The notes under the pieces were generated by a model, which ran no database searches, was not told the origin of the DNA, and worked only from the letters and a program-made list of their open reading frames with translations. The position numbers were made by a program, and so were the translations under genes. Positions 44,313 through 57,244 of a stretch of 64,000 bases of DNA are shown one piece after another. Source of the DNA: Ashinkailepas kermadecensis (Eukaryota; Arthropoda; Thecostraca; Neolepadidae). Within the stretch, counting starts at the first letter, position 1; each line of letters starts with the position of its first letter. The DNA lies in assembly GCA_034440615.1 (NCBI GenBank), contig JAOTOM010004359.1, positions 46,001 to 110,000 of the forward strand, in the 5' to 3' direction.

Positions 44313-47020
44313 GATGCTCGCGCTGTTTCATCCCGCCGTGGGATCTGCCCGTTGGTCGCCGCGACGCCGTGGAGTGCTGGGTACTTGGCATATTTCCCCC
44401 TTCAGAATGGAGGCAGATTGTTATACCGAGTCACGGCCGGCAGGTCAGTGTGGCCAGGACACAGCTGCTGGTCAGATGTGCGTCCCGCAGCAAGGTAGCA
44501 GTGCCGCTTTGGGACGATCTCTGTCCAAGACAGAGACGATCTATAGACGATTTCTGTCCAAGCTTTTGCTGTGTATAACTTTGTTCCTGGTCATTCTTTA
44601 TCCTGAATATAAGTTGTGACAACTTGCGCCTCTAAAAGCGTACCAGTTTTCAAATTAATATCAAGTCAGGTGACTCAGATGTCACCTGACCCGTCCCAAG
44701 AGTACAAATGTTACAGGCGCTCTAGAGTTTAGAATAGTGATTATTACAAAGCAGCAGTGGCTAAACCAGAGTAATTTTGCATGGTGAGTTCATTTCTGAT
44801 GTGATTGGCTACCAAACAGTCGGTTTACGACATCGAACGCTTTCGCATTTTGTGTTGGAAAATTATCAATAACAAAAATTCATGTTTTGGATTGTCTACA
44901 AAATTTTCAGAGTGGTTTGGAAAACATTTGGTTTGGGTTTGGTGTCACCCCTTGCCTTTTCCTGAGTGTTATCTGCTTCAAAAATTGTCATCTTGAACAG
45001 CTCACATATTTCCAAGGCCATGACGGCATCGGTGACCGTGTCCTTTGCGCATATCGTCGGTGTTAGACTAAGTCTTTAGTTTGCATATCATCAATATTGA
45101 AGCAGGAAATCGCGTTTCTTGTGCGAATAGTGTCCGATAACTACAGCGAAGATGCGTGACTGACTGTCTGCACCCCGACGTTGACCTGTTTGATCTGACC
45201 TGGAAAGTCAACTGAAAGAGACTGAGAAAAACGTTTCAAGTAACTTCGTACGTTCAACGATGTTGATACACGATGTAGTTTACGACATCTCTATCGTGCT
45301 TAGAACGAAATGTGTTGGGGTCATTTTAACCCTTTAACCCCTTTAGCCCCCTTTAACCCCAGCCCTTTTAACCCCACCCGCACTGCGGGGGTAGACAATT
45401 ATATGAACAATTATATGCGTAAAATGACTCTGGTATAAACACGCCCCTAAGCTGAAAGTCATCATCATCAACCTTTGCGTCAGTGGTTATTTAGTACTGC
45501 CCCAATGGTATAATTACCTTGAGTACTGATATCCAATTTGTATTACTACCACTCCGGTATTAAATCCTCCAGTGGTGACACCCACACTTTGCTATTACCC
45601 CTGTGGTATTAAGCTGCTCAGTATCGGTGCCCACTCTGTAGTACTACCCCTATGGCATTAAGACCTTCAGTACCCGTACCGTCCTTTTTCACTACCCCTA
45701 TGGTATTAAGCACTTCAATACCTGGACCCACTTGTCGCTGAAATTTTCCTTTCGATAAGGTAAACAGGTACAGGTCACGACGGGGCTCTCGAGAGCCCCC
45801 ACCCCCTCAGGTTTTTCCGCAATGAGTAGACGCAGAGACAGCACATTTTCAGTAGCTTATTATACATATGTTTGCATGTCTTGTAAGAATGTCAGATCCG
45901 GGTCGTTAAAGGTCATTGTCCTGGAACGGGGAAATGGGAGTGATGTTCCAAAATATTCAAAGCGCCGCCAATCAGGGTACTTGCGACGTATAAGCACCAA
46001 ACTTGGAGCATGTTGTCTTTTCATGAAGACGAACAAAGCGCTGATTGGAAATGTTAGATAAGGTTAAGTTTACTGACCTGCGGTCAGGTCAATTTACGCA
46101 TATTTTTACCGTATTCAGTGGGGAAAATTATATTTGTGGAGTAATTCGTCACGCCGGAAATGATAAGGAGCATGCAAAACGCATTCTGGGTAAATGTATG
46201 TATCGAAGATCAATGAGATCAGGTCGGGTCACATAACATGTATATTCTACACAATGCCATCTTATAATCTTATGCATAATGTTGCTGTTCCTTGCCAAGT
46301 GATATCTGGATTCTGTTCAGCGCCGCCTAAGTTGTGCGACATGACATTGGATGGTACATGAATGACCTGAGAATAACTGACCTCGTGCAAGTTGACCTGA
46401 TTTGACCTTTCTTTGGAATTACTTCCAAAGCAGCGCATACTTGGGCGAAGGCTGAAAAGATCCGTTTATCAGTTTGTGCGTTGTTCAATTGTGACCTGAG
46501 GTCAGGTCACGAGGTCAGAATGTGGACAGTGTGCAAAGACTTAACTCTTCTCCAACGTAATGGTCATGTCACTGGGTTGGCCTATCGTGACCTTAAACGG
46601 CCTTAGCATGGCTGAATATGAAGAAATAAGATATGATATGAGCTCTAGCTTATATTGGCTTGCCAATGCCATTTTCCTTGTGTCTTTAACGTGCATAGTT
46701 CGGAAGTTGGTTTTCAAGCCTGATTCTGACCTGCTCTGACCTGACCTATCCTGTCTTGACTCTTTTTCACTATGCTCAATATAAATGCATTCATCTATGC
46801 TTATTCTTGAAGAACAATGCTGAAAGCACACAAGTACTGTCTTTTAAAAAATAATTTCCTGGTGCTTGATTCAGGGTCCTTATATTAACCTAATACGATC
46901 TCTGGTGACCTTATCGTCAGTCAAGATGCAAATCTTCGCGCTCTCCATAACCAGAGCTTTCAAACGCTGTTCTGCATTTCATCCTAGCATATGTATATTG
47001 GAAGTTAGAGTGTGACCAGG
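44313..47020. other. NBAS intron 6, no gene recognised
   Basis: Holds a degenerate TTTAACCCC-like tract at about 45325-45385, and five diverged units of about 50 bp with TACCCCTATGGTATTAAG at 45490-45735. A sequence at 45060-45104 is also found at 2536-2580 (TTAGACTA.GTCTT.AGTT then GCATATCAT). AGGTCA/TGACCT words are frequent at 46070-46520. Short ORFs show no known domains. Confidence 0.6.
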
Positions 47021-47026
47021 CGCGCA

Positions 47027-47246
47027 GTCACCGTCGGGTGGTGGGCCAGCGGCTCGGTCACGCCCAAACATAGCCACCGTCGGGTGGTGCGCCAGCGGCT
47101 CGGTCACGCCCAAACATAGCCACCGCCGGTTGGTGCGTCAGCGGCTCGGTCACGCCCAAACATACGTCACCGTCGGGTGGTGCGCCAACTGCTCGGTCAC
47201 GCCCAAACATAGCCACCGCCGGGTGGTGCGCCAGCGGCTCGGTCAC
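47027..47246. repeat. 46-bp minisatellite, about 4.7 copies
   Basis: Unit CCACCGTCGGGTGGTGCGCC, AGCGGCTCGGTCACGCCCAA, ACATAG. The rest of the intron to exon 7 (47247-47926) shows no known gene. A 161-codon frame on - (47296-47781) has no recognised domain. Confidence 0.93.
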
Positions 47247-47926
47247 CTCTACGTCGCATCCCGATCAGGCTTGGAAAAATAGTCTGTTCCGGGATTTATG
47301 TCATCCAGAGCATTGTCCTATCACCAAAAATTATCAAGCTTTTTCTTTCTGTGTTGTTCAATAGTGCTGCATGACAATGGCTAGGCTTGCTACTTGTGAA
47401 TAAAATACCCACAAAAATATGAATACCAAAAATGCCCATAAAACCCAGTGGACAGTTATTTGTTTTAATATGATGCCACCAAGAGACATAAAATTGTCCT
47501 CTCCGATTCGGATGAGTATGACAATCTTCTCCACTTTCAGGATCCCAATAAATAATTTCAACCCTGATTACAATGTTCGTTGTAACTATGTATAGCGTGG
47601 TCTCATTATGTGCCGCAAGTTTCAGCTCGCTTGTAATGCACCATTGTGGGGTCTGGTGTGTGCCGTGTACATGTAAATACGGTAGCATTGTGTGGTTCGA
47701 GCACATTGCTGCCACTTTACTTGCTGCCGACCTACCAATCCACTTCTCATGGGGGATGGTGAAGCCCGTTGCCTCCCGCATGGGAACGATTTGGACGTTG
47801 GCGGGGTGAAATCAGACTAGGCGTTTATGCTGGAACCCTGCGCTCATGTATATGACTATGTAAACTCAACGCCTTGTGCAAGAGTCGGTTTTCTTCTCTC
47901 AATAACCCGTTTTGTTCTTCCCTAAG

Positions 47927-48299
47927 GTTCGCTCGCCTATTCGACCAGAGCCGTGGAGAGGTGGCCAGGCTCCGCGCCCTATGTACTCAGATGGTGGTCG
48001 ATGGCTGCCACCTGTCGGCCATGCAACAAATCCTGAGTGTATTTCCACTGGACGAGGTGGCGCTCGTGAGCACAGTGCTTCTGGATGTTCTGCGGGAGTC
48101 GCTGGCTCAGCTGCGCAGCCAAGCGGCGGCGGCGGCGACCTTTGACCTGCGACCTTTGGCCTCCATCACCGCCCAACTGCGGCGGTACATCGACGCCGGT
48201 GGCGACCATCTGACCTCAGACCAGGTCATCTCGGAGTTCACACAACTGTGCGATGACCCTGAGGTGAGCATCCCGGCCAGGAAGCCAACTGGGAGAAAG
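47927..48299 (+). CDS. NBAS: NBAS exon 7
   Basis: The leading G joins CG of exon 6 to give CGG. Then FARLFDQSRGEVARLRALC, LSAMQQILSVFPLDEVALVS, and a stretch with ISEFTQLCDDPEVSIPAR follow. Family counterparts are LYDLSRSEKEKLHDEAVAI, LAMIQQLLEVAVGPLDI and LLEWLRPFCADD. The acceptor is TTCCCTAAG ending at 47926. Two in-phase donors exist: GTGAGC at 48264 and GTGAGT at 48300. The second is closer to consensus and keeps VSIPARKPTGRK, so I chose it. The first would shorten the protein by 12 residues without a frameshift. Confidence 0.87.
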
Positions 48300-48429
48300 G
48301 TGAGTGGTATACAAAGGACCATGTCTCTTGCTGTTTGGTTCAGCATGCAGGGAAACTTGAGGCTGGTGGGCTAGTAAAATATTCATTTTACACTGGTAGT
48401 GGCCATATGGGCTAGTCTCGGGTATGTCA

Positions 48430-49148
48430 ATCATTGTAGAGTGGGTACAGACGTGTAGACTGGTTCCGGTCCTGTCAATCATTGTAGAGTGAGTACAGAC
48501 GTGTAGACTGGTTCCGGACCTGACGACCAGTGTGGGGCGAGTACAGACGTGTAGACTGGTTCCGGACCTGACGACCAGTGTTGGGCGAGTACAGACGTGT
48601 AGATTGGTCCCGGACCTGACGACCAGTGTGGGGCGAGTACAGACGTGTGGACTGGTCCCGGACCTGACGACCAGTGTGGGGCGAGTACAGACGTGTGGAC
48701 TGGTCCCGGACCTGACGACCAGTGTGGGGCGAGTACAGACGTGTAGATTGGTCCCGGACCTGACGACCAGTGTGGGGCGAGTACAGACGTGTAGACTGGT
48801 TCCGGACCTGACGACCAGTGTGGGGCGAGTACAGACGTGTAGACTGGCCCCGGACCTGGCGACCAGTGTTGGGCGAGTACAGATGTGTAGACTGGTCCCT
48901 GGCCTGACGAACAGTGTGGGGCGAGTACAGACGTGTAGACTGGTCTGGGACCCGATGGCCAGTGTGGGGCGAGTACAGACGTGTAGACTGGTCCCGGACC
49001 TGACGACCAGTGTAGGGCGAGTACAGACGTGTAGACTGGTCCCGGACCTGACGACCAGTGTTGGGCGAGTACAGACGTGTAGACTGGCCCCGGACCTGAC
49101 GACCAGTGTTGGGCGAGTACAGACGTGTAGACTGGCCCCGGGCCTGAC
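48430..49148. repeat. 48-bp minisatellite, left block of about 15 copies
   Basis: Same unit as the 51951-57165 block: GACGACCAGTGTGGGGCGAG, TACAGACGTGTAGACTGGTC, CCGGACCT. The block ends at GGCCTGAC, where the CR1-like element begins. Confidence 0.96.
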
Positions 49149-49327
49149 ATAAAGACATAAAAGATCAGTGCAACTATGAGCCACAAGGGCCCTTCTTGGT
49201 TGCACTCTGTGCACTGAACCAGTTGTCCACCAAATGTGTTGATCAACTCTCCCTGGAATACAGAAAAACAAGCCCCCTATTCGTATAATGATTGTCTATG
49301 CTGTTCTTAAAGATGTTCAGTGTGTTG

Positions 49328-50251
49328 CTACTGACAATGGTTTCTGGCAGCTGGTTCCAGTGTTCTATGTTCTACTACCCTGTTGGTGAAGAAGGACTGT
49401 CTTAACCTTGTCCTGCTGTGATTAACTTTAATTTTGAATTGATGACCTCTAATTGCATCATTTCTGTTAAATTCAAACAGTTCCCTGAGATAACCCTGTT
49501 CGTGACCATGAACAAATTTAAAGACCTCGATGAGATCTCCTCTCAGCCTTCTATATCTAAGTGAAAACATATTCAATTTCTTAAATCTTTCCTCATATGT
49601 CAGGTTGCCCATACCATTCACCATTTGTGTTGCCCTCTTTTGTACTCTCTCTAAAAGCCAACAATCTTTTTCATAACTAGGGGACCAAGCTTGGACACAA
49701 TATTCCAGATGTGGCCTGACATATGCACAATAAAGCTTCCTGATGACTTCCTCACTTTTGTATGATACATTCCTATTTATTGCCCCAAGCATTCTTAGTG
49801 CCTTCTTCCTGGCTTCTTTGGTCTGTTCTGATGCCCCCAATTTTGTGTTAAAAATAACACCTAAGTCCTTCTCCTGCTGAGTCACAGATAGTACCTGGCC
49901 ACCCATCAAGTATGGAGCTTTGATATGCTGCCTACCTACATGCATGATTTTGCACTTATCAAAATTAAATTTCATTTGCCATTTTTCGGACCACTTCACA
50001 AGCTCGTCTAAGTCTTTCTGCAGCAAGACCTGCTCATTGTGCCCTGTTATTGCCCTAAAGACCTTCAAATCATCTGCAAATTTCAAAACCTTACTGTTTA
50101 GGCCACTTTCAATGTTATTTACAAACATAATGAACAATAGTGGTCCCAGTACTGACCCCTGGGGGACTCCACTAAGAACATTTTGCCATGATGATTTTGT
50201 ACCATTTAGCATCACTCTCTGCTGTCTATCTGAAGGCCACAACCTATCCAT
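49328..50251 (-). pseudogene. CR1-like reverse transcriptase, C-terminal frame
   Basis: 307 open codons with the RT motifs VPQGSVLGPLLF and catalytic FADD (about residues 60-63), then EKDLGVIFN and RPHLEYCVQAWSP and the conserved LRGDLIEVFKFVHG near the end. The upstream RT part (50439-50212) overlaps in another frame, so at least one frameshift separates fingers and palm. Not expected to be functional. Confidence 0.82.
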
Positions 50252-50878
50252 TTTAGGATGTTACCCACAATACCATGGGCCTGAAGCTGCATCATTAACC
50301 GTTTATGAGGTACCTTGTCAAAGGCCTTGCTAAAGTCAAGATATGCTACATCAACCTGATTTCCCTTATTAAATTGTTCTGTGGCAAAATTAAAAAAGTC
50401 CAAGAGATTTGTGAGACGATCGCCCTTTTCTAAACCCATGTTGAGTATCTTGAATCACTCTGTTTCCTCATCTCACCATCCTCACTCAATATAATCCCAT
50501 TTACTTCCAGTGGACCAATTGTGCTTGAAACTTTACTTAGCTTGTGAAAACTAAAGAACTTTTTACTGTCCCCATTACAGTTCCTAGCCAAATCCAATTA
50601 TTTTGCTCGCTTTGCTGCTCTGGTTTTCTGTTTCACAGCGTCTCTAGCTTTTTGATACAACCTTAGATTTACTATATTTGAAGCTTCCTTAAATACTCTA
50701 AATGCATCTTTCTTAGCCTTAATTGCTTTTCTCAAATCTGGTGTAAGCCATGCTGGCTTTCCCACTCTTCTTTTGCGCCTTTGCTTTTGGGGGACATGTC
50801 TAATCTGAATTTCCCTCAAGTAAGATTTGAACTTTTCCACATTTCACAGGCATTTAAATCGGAGAACTCTTCTTCCCA

Positions 50879-51638
50879 TTATATGGCACTTAAAGCCGCT
50901 CTCATGCAGTCAAAGTCTGCCCTGTTAAAATTTGGAACCTTTGCCAAATTATCCTTGATTGTCCCTGCTACATGTGCCTTGAATCTCACTATGTTATGGT
51001 CACTTCTTCCCAGAGTTTCTCCTACAGTCAAGTCTTGAACTAAATCACTTAAATCCGAGAAGACAAGGTCCAAGAATGAGCCCTGCCTAGTTTGTTCTGT
51101 TACAAACTGGTGTAAGAACAGGTCCTCTTCAAGGCATTTCCTAAACAGTTTACATGCTGGGGAGCCAACACCAACATTTTCATATCCTTTTAGATTAAAG
51201 TCACCAAGAATAAGGCATTTCTTCTGAAAGTTTCTACTGATTTCCTCACAAATCACCTTATCAAGCTCCAGTTGCTGAGAATGTGGCAAGGTTCCTGATC
51301 GGTACAAAGCTCCTATTCTCAGTTTATTGCTGTTGCCTTTTCCCACATAAACATCAAGCCAAATGGACTCCATAGACACAGTTTTTTACCCCATCTGCTA
51401 CTTTCTGAGAACTGAATAAGCTATTCACATAGAGCATTACACCACCCCCTTTCACTGCTGGACCCCTATTACATGAAAACATATTGTATCCCTGGATCTC
51501 ATAGTCCTGCAAGTTATCCCCAAAATACCCCTCACTGACCCATGCCTCAGTAATGCAAACAAAATCTGGTTCCTCATCAGCAACATAACACTTGAACTCG
51601 TCAAATTTGGATCGAATACTCTGAGCATTAAGCATCAT
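50879..51638 (-). pseudogene. CR1-like APE endonuclease, two overlapping frames
   Basis: Frame 51638-51354 carries the start of the domain (NAQSIRSKF, DFVCITEAW). Frame 51379-50879 carries the rest (IGALYRSG, LILGDFNLKGYENVG, LDLVFSD, GRSDHNIVRF with the catalytic SDH). The frames overlap by 26 bases, so one frameshift breaks the domain. Confidence 0.8.
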
Positions 51639-51950
51639 ACACTTAAGAAACGTTCCATAACCATTTTTGGTTTTTCATGCTGAGTAGCTCTATCATTTCT
51701 GGATGAGCTACCACTCTGCCCCCTTGATCTACTGCCATCCATATTTGCTGACTGTGAGGTTCTATTGCCTATGCTGTCACTATTGGCATATTCATGAGAT
51801 GGTAATGCCACTTCTTCCCTCCCCACCCCATTATCTAGTTTCCCTGAAGGACATGTTCATACACTTTACTTAACACTTGCACCCCCTTCTCGGAGAAGTG
51901 CAGGCCATCCCTTTGATAGAGGTCCCATGAACCATAAAACCTGCACCACT

Positions 51951-54900
51951 GACGACCAGTGTGGGGCGAGTACAGACGTGTAGACTGGTTCCGGACCTGA
52001 CGACCAGTGTGGGGCGAGTACAGACGTGTAGACTGGTCCCGGACCTGACGACCAGTGTTGGGCGAGTACAGACGTGTAGACTGGTCCCGGACCTGACGAC
52101 CAGTGTGGGGCGAGTACAGACGTGTAGACTGGTTCCGGACCTGACGAACAGTATGGGGCGAGTACAGACGTGTAGACTGGTCCCGGACCTGACGAACAGT
52201 ATGGGGCGAGTACAGACGTGTGGACTGGCCCCGGGCCTGACGACCAGTATGGGGCGAGTACAGACGTGTGGACTGGCCCCGGGCCTGACGACCAGTATGG
52301 GGCGAGTACAGACGTGTAGACTGGTCCCGGACCTGACGACCAGTGTGGGGCGAGTACAGACGTGTGGACTGGTCCCGGACCTGACGACCAGTGTGGGGCG
52401 AGTACAGACGTGTAGACTGGCCCCGGGCCTGACGACCAGTGTTGGGCGAGTGCAGACGTGTAGACTGGCCCCGGGCCTGACGACCAGTGTTGGGCGAGTA
52501 CAGACGTGTAGACTGGCCCCGGGCCTGACGACCAGTGTTGGGCGAGTACAGACGTGTGGACTGGTCCCGGACCTGACGAACAGTATGGGGCGAGTACAGA
52601 CGTGTGGACTGGTCTGGGACCTGACGACCAGTGTGGGGCGAGTACAGACGTGTAGACTGGTCCCGGACCTGACGACCAGTGTGGGGCGAGTACAGACGTG
52701 TAGACTGGTTCCGGACCTGACGACCAGTGTGGGGCGTGTACAGACGTGTAGACTGGTCCCGGACCTGACGAACAGTATGGGGCGAGTACAGACGTGTAGA
52801 CTGGTCCCGGACCTGACGAACAGTATGGGGCGAGTACAGACGTGTGGACTGGCCCCGGGCCTGACGAACAGTGTGGGGCGAGTACAGACGTGTGGACTGG
52901 TCCCGGGCCTGACGACCAGTGTGGGGCGAGTACAGACGTGTAGACTGGTCCCTGGCCTGACAACCAGTGTGGGGCGAGTACAGACGTGTAGACTGGTCCC
53001 GGGCCTGACGACCAGTGTTGGGCGAGTACAGACGTGTAGACTGGTCCCGGACCTGACGACCAGTGTGGGGCGAGTGCAGACGTGTAGACTGGTCCCGGAC
53101 CTGACGACCAGTGTGGGGCGAGTACAGACGTGTGGACTGGTCTGGGACCCGATGACCAGTGTGGGGCGAGTACAGACGTGTAGACTGGTCCCGGACCTGA
53201 CGACCAGTGTTGGGCGAGTACAGACGTGTGGACTGGTCTGGGACCCGATGACCAGTGTGGGGCGAGTACAGACGTGTAGACTGGTCCCGGACCTGACGAC
53301 CAGTGTGGGGCGAGTACAGACGTGTAGACTGGTCCCGGACCTGACGACCAGTGTGGGGCGAGTACAGACGTGTGGACTGGTTCCGGACCTGACGAACAGT
53401 ATGGGGCGAGTACAGACGTGTGGACTGGTCTGGGACCTGACGACCAGTGTGGGGCGAGTACAGACGTGTAGACTGGTCCCGGACCTGACGACCAGTGTGG
53501 GGCGAGTACAGACGTGTGGACTGGTCCCGGACCTGACGAACAGTATGGGGCGAGTACAGACGTGTGGACTGGTCTGGAACCTGACGACCAGTGTGGGGCG
53601 AGTACAGACGTGTAGACTGGTCCCGGACCTGACGACCAGTGTGGGGCGAGTACAGACGTGTAGACTGGTTCCGGACCTGACGACCAGTGTGGGGCGAGTA
53701 CAGACGTGTAGACTGGTCCCTGGCCTGACAACCAGTGTGGGGCGAGTACAGACGTGTAGACTGGTCCCGGACCTGACGACCAGTGTGGGGCGAGTACAGA
53801 CGTGTAGACTGGTTCCGGACCTGACGACCAGTGTGGGGCGAGTACAGACGTGTAGACTGGTTCCGGACCTGACGACCAGTGTTGGGCGAGTACAGACGTG
53901 TAGACTGGTCCCGGACCTGACGAACAGTATGGGGCGAGTACAGACGTGTAGACTGGTCCCGGACCTGACGACCAGTGTGGGGCGAGTACAGACGTGTAGA
54001 CTGGTCCCGGACCTGACGAACAGTATGGGGCGAGTACAGACGTGTAGACTGGTCCCGGACCTGACGAACAGTATGGGGCGAGTACAGACGTGTGGACTGG
54101 CCCCGGGCCTGACGAACAGTGTGGGGCGAGTACAGACGTGTGGACTGGCCCCGGGCCTGATGACCAGTGTGGGGCGAGTACAGACGTGTGGACTGGTCCC
54201 GGGCCTGACGACCAGTGTGGGGCGAGTACAGACGTGTAGACTGGTCCCGGGCCTGACGACCAGTGTTGGGCGAGTACAGACGTGTAGACTGGTTCCGGAC
54301 CTGACGACCAGTGTGGGGCGAGTACAGACGTGTAGACTGGTCCCTGGCCTGACGACCAGTGTTGGGCGAGTACAGACGTGTAGACTGGTTCCGGACCTGA
54401 CGACCAGTGTTGGGCGAGTACAGACGTGTAGACTGGTCCCGGACCTGACGACCAGTGTGGGGCGAGTACAGACGTGTGGACTGGTCCCGGACCTGACGAC
54501 CAGTGTGGGGCGAGTACAGACGTGTAGACTGGTCCCGGACCTGACGACCAGTGTGGGGCGAGTACAGACGTGTGGACTGGTCCCGGACCTGACGACCAGT
54601 GTGGGGCGAGTACAGACGTGTGGACTGGTTCCCGGACCTGACGACCAGTATGGGGCGAGTACAGACGTGTGGACTGGTCCCGGACCTGACGACCAGTGTG
54701 GGGCGAGTACAGACGTGTGGACTGGTCCCGGACCTGACGACCAGTGTGGGGCGAGTACAGACGTGTGGACTGGTCCCGGACCTGACGACCAGTGTGGGGC
54801 GAGTACAGACGTGTGGACTGGTCCCGGACCTGACGACCAGTGTGGGGCGAGTACAGACGTGTAGACTGGTCCCGGACCTGACGACCAGTGTGGGGCGAGT

Positions 54901-57165
54901 ACAGACGTGTAGACTGGTCCCGGACCTGACGACCAGTGTTGGGCGAGTACAGACGTGTGGACTGGTCCCGGACCTGACGACCAGTGTTGGGCGAGTACAG
55001 ACGTGTAGACTGGTCCCGGCCTGACGACCAGTTGGGCGAGTACAGACGTGTAGATGGGTGGGGCGAGTACAGACGTGTAGACTGGTCCCGGACCTGACGA
55101 ACCAGTGTGGGGCGAGTACAGACGTGTAGACTGGTCCCGGACCTGACGACCAGTGTTGGGGCGAGTACAGACGTGTAGACTGGTCCCGGACCTGACGACC
55201 AGTGTGGGGCGAGTACAGACGTGTAGACTGGTCCCGGACCTGACGACCAGTGTGGGGCGAGTACAGACGTGTAGACTGGTCCCGGACCTGACGACCAGTG
55301 TGGGGCGAGTACAGACGTGTAGACTGGTCCCGGACCTGACGACCAGTGTGGGGCGAGTACAGACGTGTAGACTGGTCCCGGACCTGACGACCAGTGTGGG
55401 GCGAGTACAGACGTGTAGACTGGTCCCGGACCTGACGACCAGTGTGGGGCGAGTACAGACGTGTAGACTGGTCCCGGACCTGACGACCAGTGTGGGGCGA
55501 GTACAGACGTGTAGACTGGTCCCGGACCTGACGACCAGTGTGGGGCGAGTACAGACGTGTAGACTGGTCCCGGACCTGACGACCAGTGTGGGGCGAGTAC
55601 AGACGTGTAGACTGGTCCCGGACCTGACGACCAGTGTGGGGCGAGTACAGACGTGTAGACTGGTCCCGGACCTGACGACCAGTGTGGGGCGAGTACAGAC
55701 GTGTAGACTGGTCCCGGGCCTGACGACCAGTGTGGGGCGAGTACAGACGTGTAGACTGGTCCCGGACCTGACGACCAGTGTGGGGCGAGTACAGACGTGT
55801 AGACTGGTCCCGGGCCTGACGACCAGTGTTGGGCGAGTACAGACGTGTAGACTGGTCCCGGACCTGACGACCAGTGTGGGGCGAGTACAGACGTGTAGAC
55901 TGGTCCCGGACCTGACGACCAGTGTGGGGCGAGTACAGACGTGTAGACTGGTCCCTGGGACCTGACGACCAGTGTGGGGGCGAGTACAGACGTGTGTAGA
56001 CTGGTCCCGGACCTGACGACCAGTGTGGGGCGAGTACAGACGTGTAGACTGGTCCCGGGCCTGACGACCAGTGTGGGGCGAGTACAGACGTGTAGACTGG
56101 TCCCGGACCTGACGACCAGTGTGGGGCGAGTACAGACGTGTGGACTGGTCCCGGACCTGACGAACCAGTGTGGGGCGAGTACAGACGTGTAGACTGGCCC
56201 CGGGCCTGACGACCAGTGTTGGGCGAGTACAGACGTGTGGACTGGTCTGGGACCCGATGACCAGTGTGGGGCGAGTACAGACGTGTAGACTGGTCCCCCC
56301 CCGGCCTGATGACAGTGTTGGGCGAGTACAGACGTGTGGACTGGTCTGGGACCTGACGACCAGTGTGGGGCGAGTACAGACGTGTAGACTGGTCCCGGAC
56401 CTGACGACCAGTGTGGGGCGAGTACAGACGTGTGGACTGGTCCCGGACCTGACGACCAGTGTGGGGCGAGTACAGACGTGTGGACTGGTCCCTGGCCTGA
56501 CGACCAGTGTTGGGCGAGTACAGACGTGTAGACTGGCCCCGGGCCTGACGACCAGTGTGGGGCGAGTACAGACGTGTGGACTGGTCCCGGACCTGACGAC
56601 CAGTGTGGGGCGAGTACAGACGTGTAGACTGGCCCCGGGCCTGACGACCAGTGTTGGGCGAGTACAGACGTGTAGACTGGCCCCGGGCCTGACGACCAGT
56701 GTTGGGCGAGTACAGACGTGTGGACTGGTCCCGGACCTGACGACCAGTGTGGGGCGAGTACAGACGTGTAGACTGGTCCCTGGCCTGACATAAGGGCGAG
56801 TACAGACGTGTAGACTGGTCACGGACCTGACGACCAGTGTGGGGCGAGTACAGACGTGTAGACTGGTCTGGGACCCGATGACCAGTGTGGGGCGAGTGCA
56901 GACGTGTAGACTGGTCCCGGACCTGACGACCAGCGTGGGGCGAGTACAGACGTGTAGACTGGTCCCTGGCCTGACATAAGGGCGAGTACAGACGTGTAGA
57001 CTGGTCTGGGACCTGACGACCAGTGTGGGGCGAGTACAGACGTGTAGACTGGTCTCGGACCCGATGACCAGTGTGGGGCGAGTGCAGACGTGTAGACTGG
57101 TCCCGGACCTGACCTGACCTGCAGCGTAGGACGAGTACAGACGTTTTGGCCGGTTCCGGACCTGA
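51951..57165. repeat. 48-bp minisatellite, right block of about 108 copies
   Basis: Unit as in the left block, with recurrent variants (GTTGGG for GTGGGG; AACAGTATGG; TCTGGGACC; CCCCGGGCC). The unit is a multiple of three and lacks stops in several frames, so open frames of 967 codons (+) and 1641 and 1809 codons (-) run through it. The middle (about 54840-56190) is the most uniform part and has small length errors at 55015-55100 and 55950-56000. Units at about 56785 and 56975 contain CCTGACATAAGGGCGAG. Confidence 0.97.
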
Positions 57166-57244
57166 CGACCTTTACGTTTGGTGGTACCTACCCATATAAA
57201 ATAAAAGGCACAATTCTTCGGAATGGGGAGCCGACGCCTGCAAT

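Larger units (their letters stand above)
49149..51950 (-). mobile_element. CR1-like LINE inserted in the 48-bp array
   Basis: On the - strand the order is: APE endonuclease (51638-50879: MMLNAQSIRSKFDEF, ITEAWVSEG, LILGDFN, GRSDHNIVRF), linker (50840-50598), RT (50439-49328: AYLDFSKAFDKVPHKRL, GVPQGSVLGPLLFIMFVNNI, KFADDLKVFR, RPHLEYCVQAWSP, LRGDLIEVFKFVHG). It is 5'-truncated (no ORF1) and frame-broken in several places. Its 3' end at 49149-49165 is two copies of an 8-mer (TTTATGTC on the - strand), as expected for CR1 elements, which end in short octamer repeats. CTGAC occurs at both junctions. Confidence 0.85.

Noticed and set aside
45325..45385. Interstitial telomere repeat
   Set aside because: The TTTAACCCC-like units are irregular and differ from the arthropod TTAGG repeat.
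47296..47781. 161-codon ORF on the - strand in NBAS intron 6
   Set aside because: No recognised domain, AT-rich composition unlike the two real genes here, and no supporting splice or promoter signal. It may be a decayed transposon but cannot be named.
57118..57165. Last diverged 48-bp unit as a relic of the missing NBAS exon (reads RRTSTDVLAG)
   Set aside because: Only a few scattered residues agree with the family, an in-frame stop lies just upstream, and the same DNA is plainly a repeat unit.
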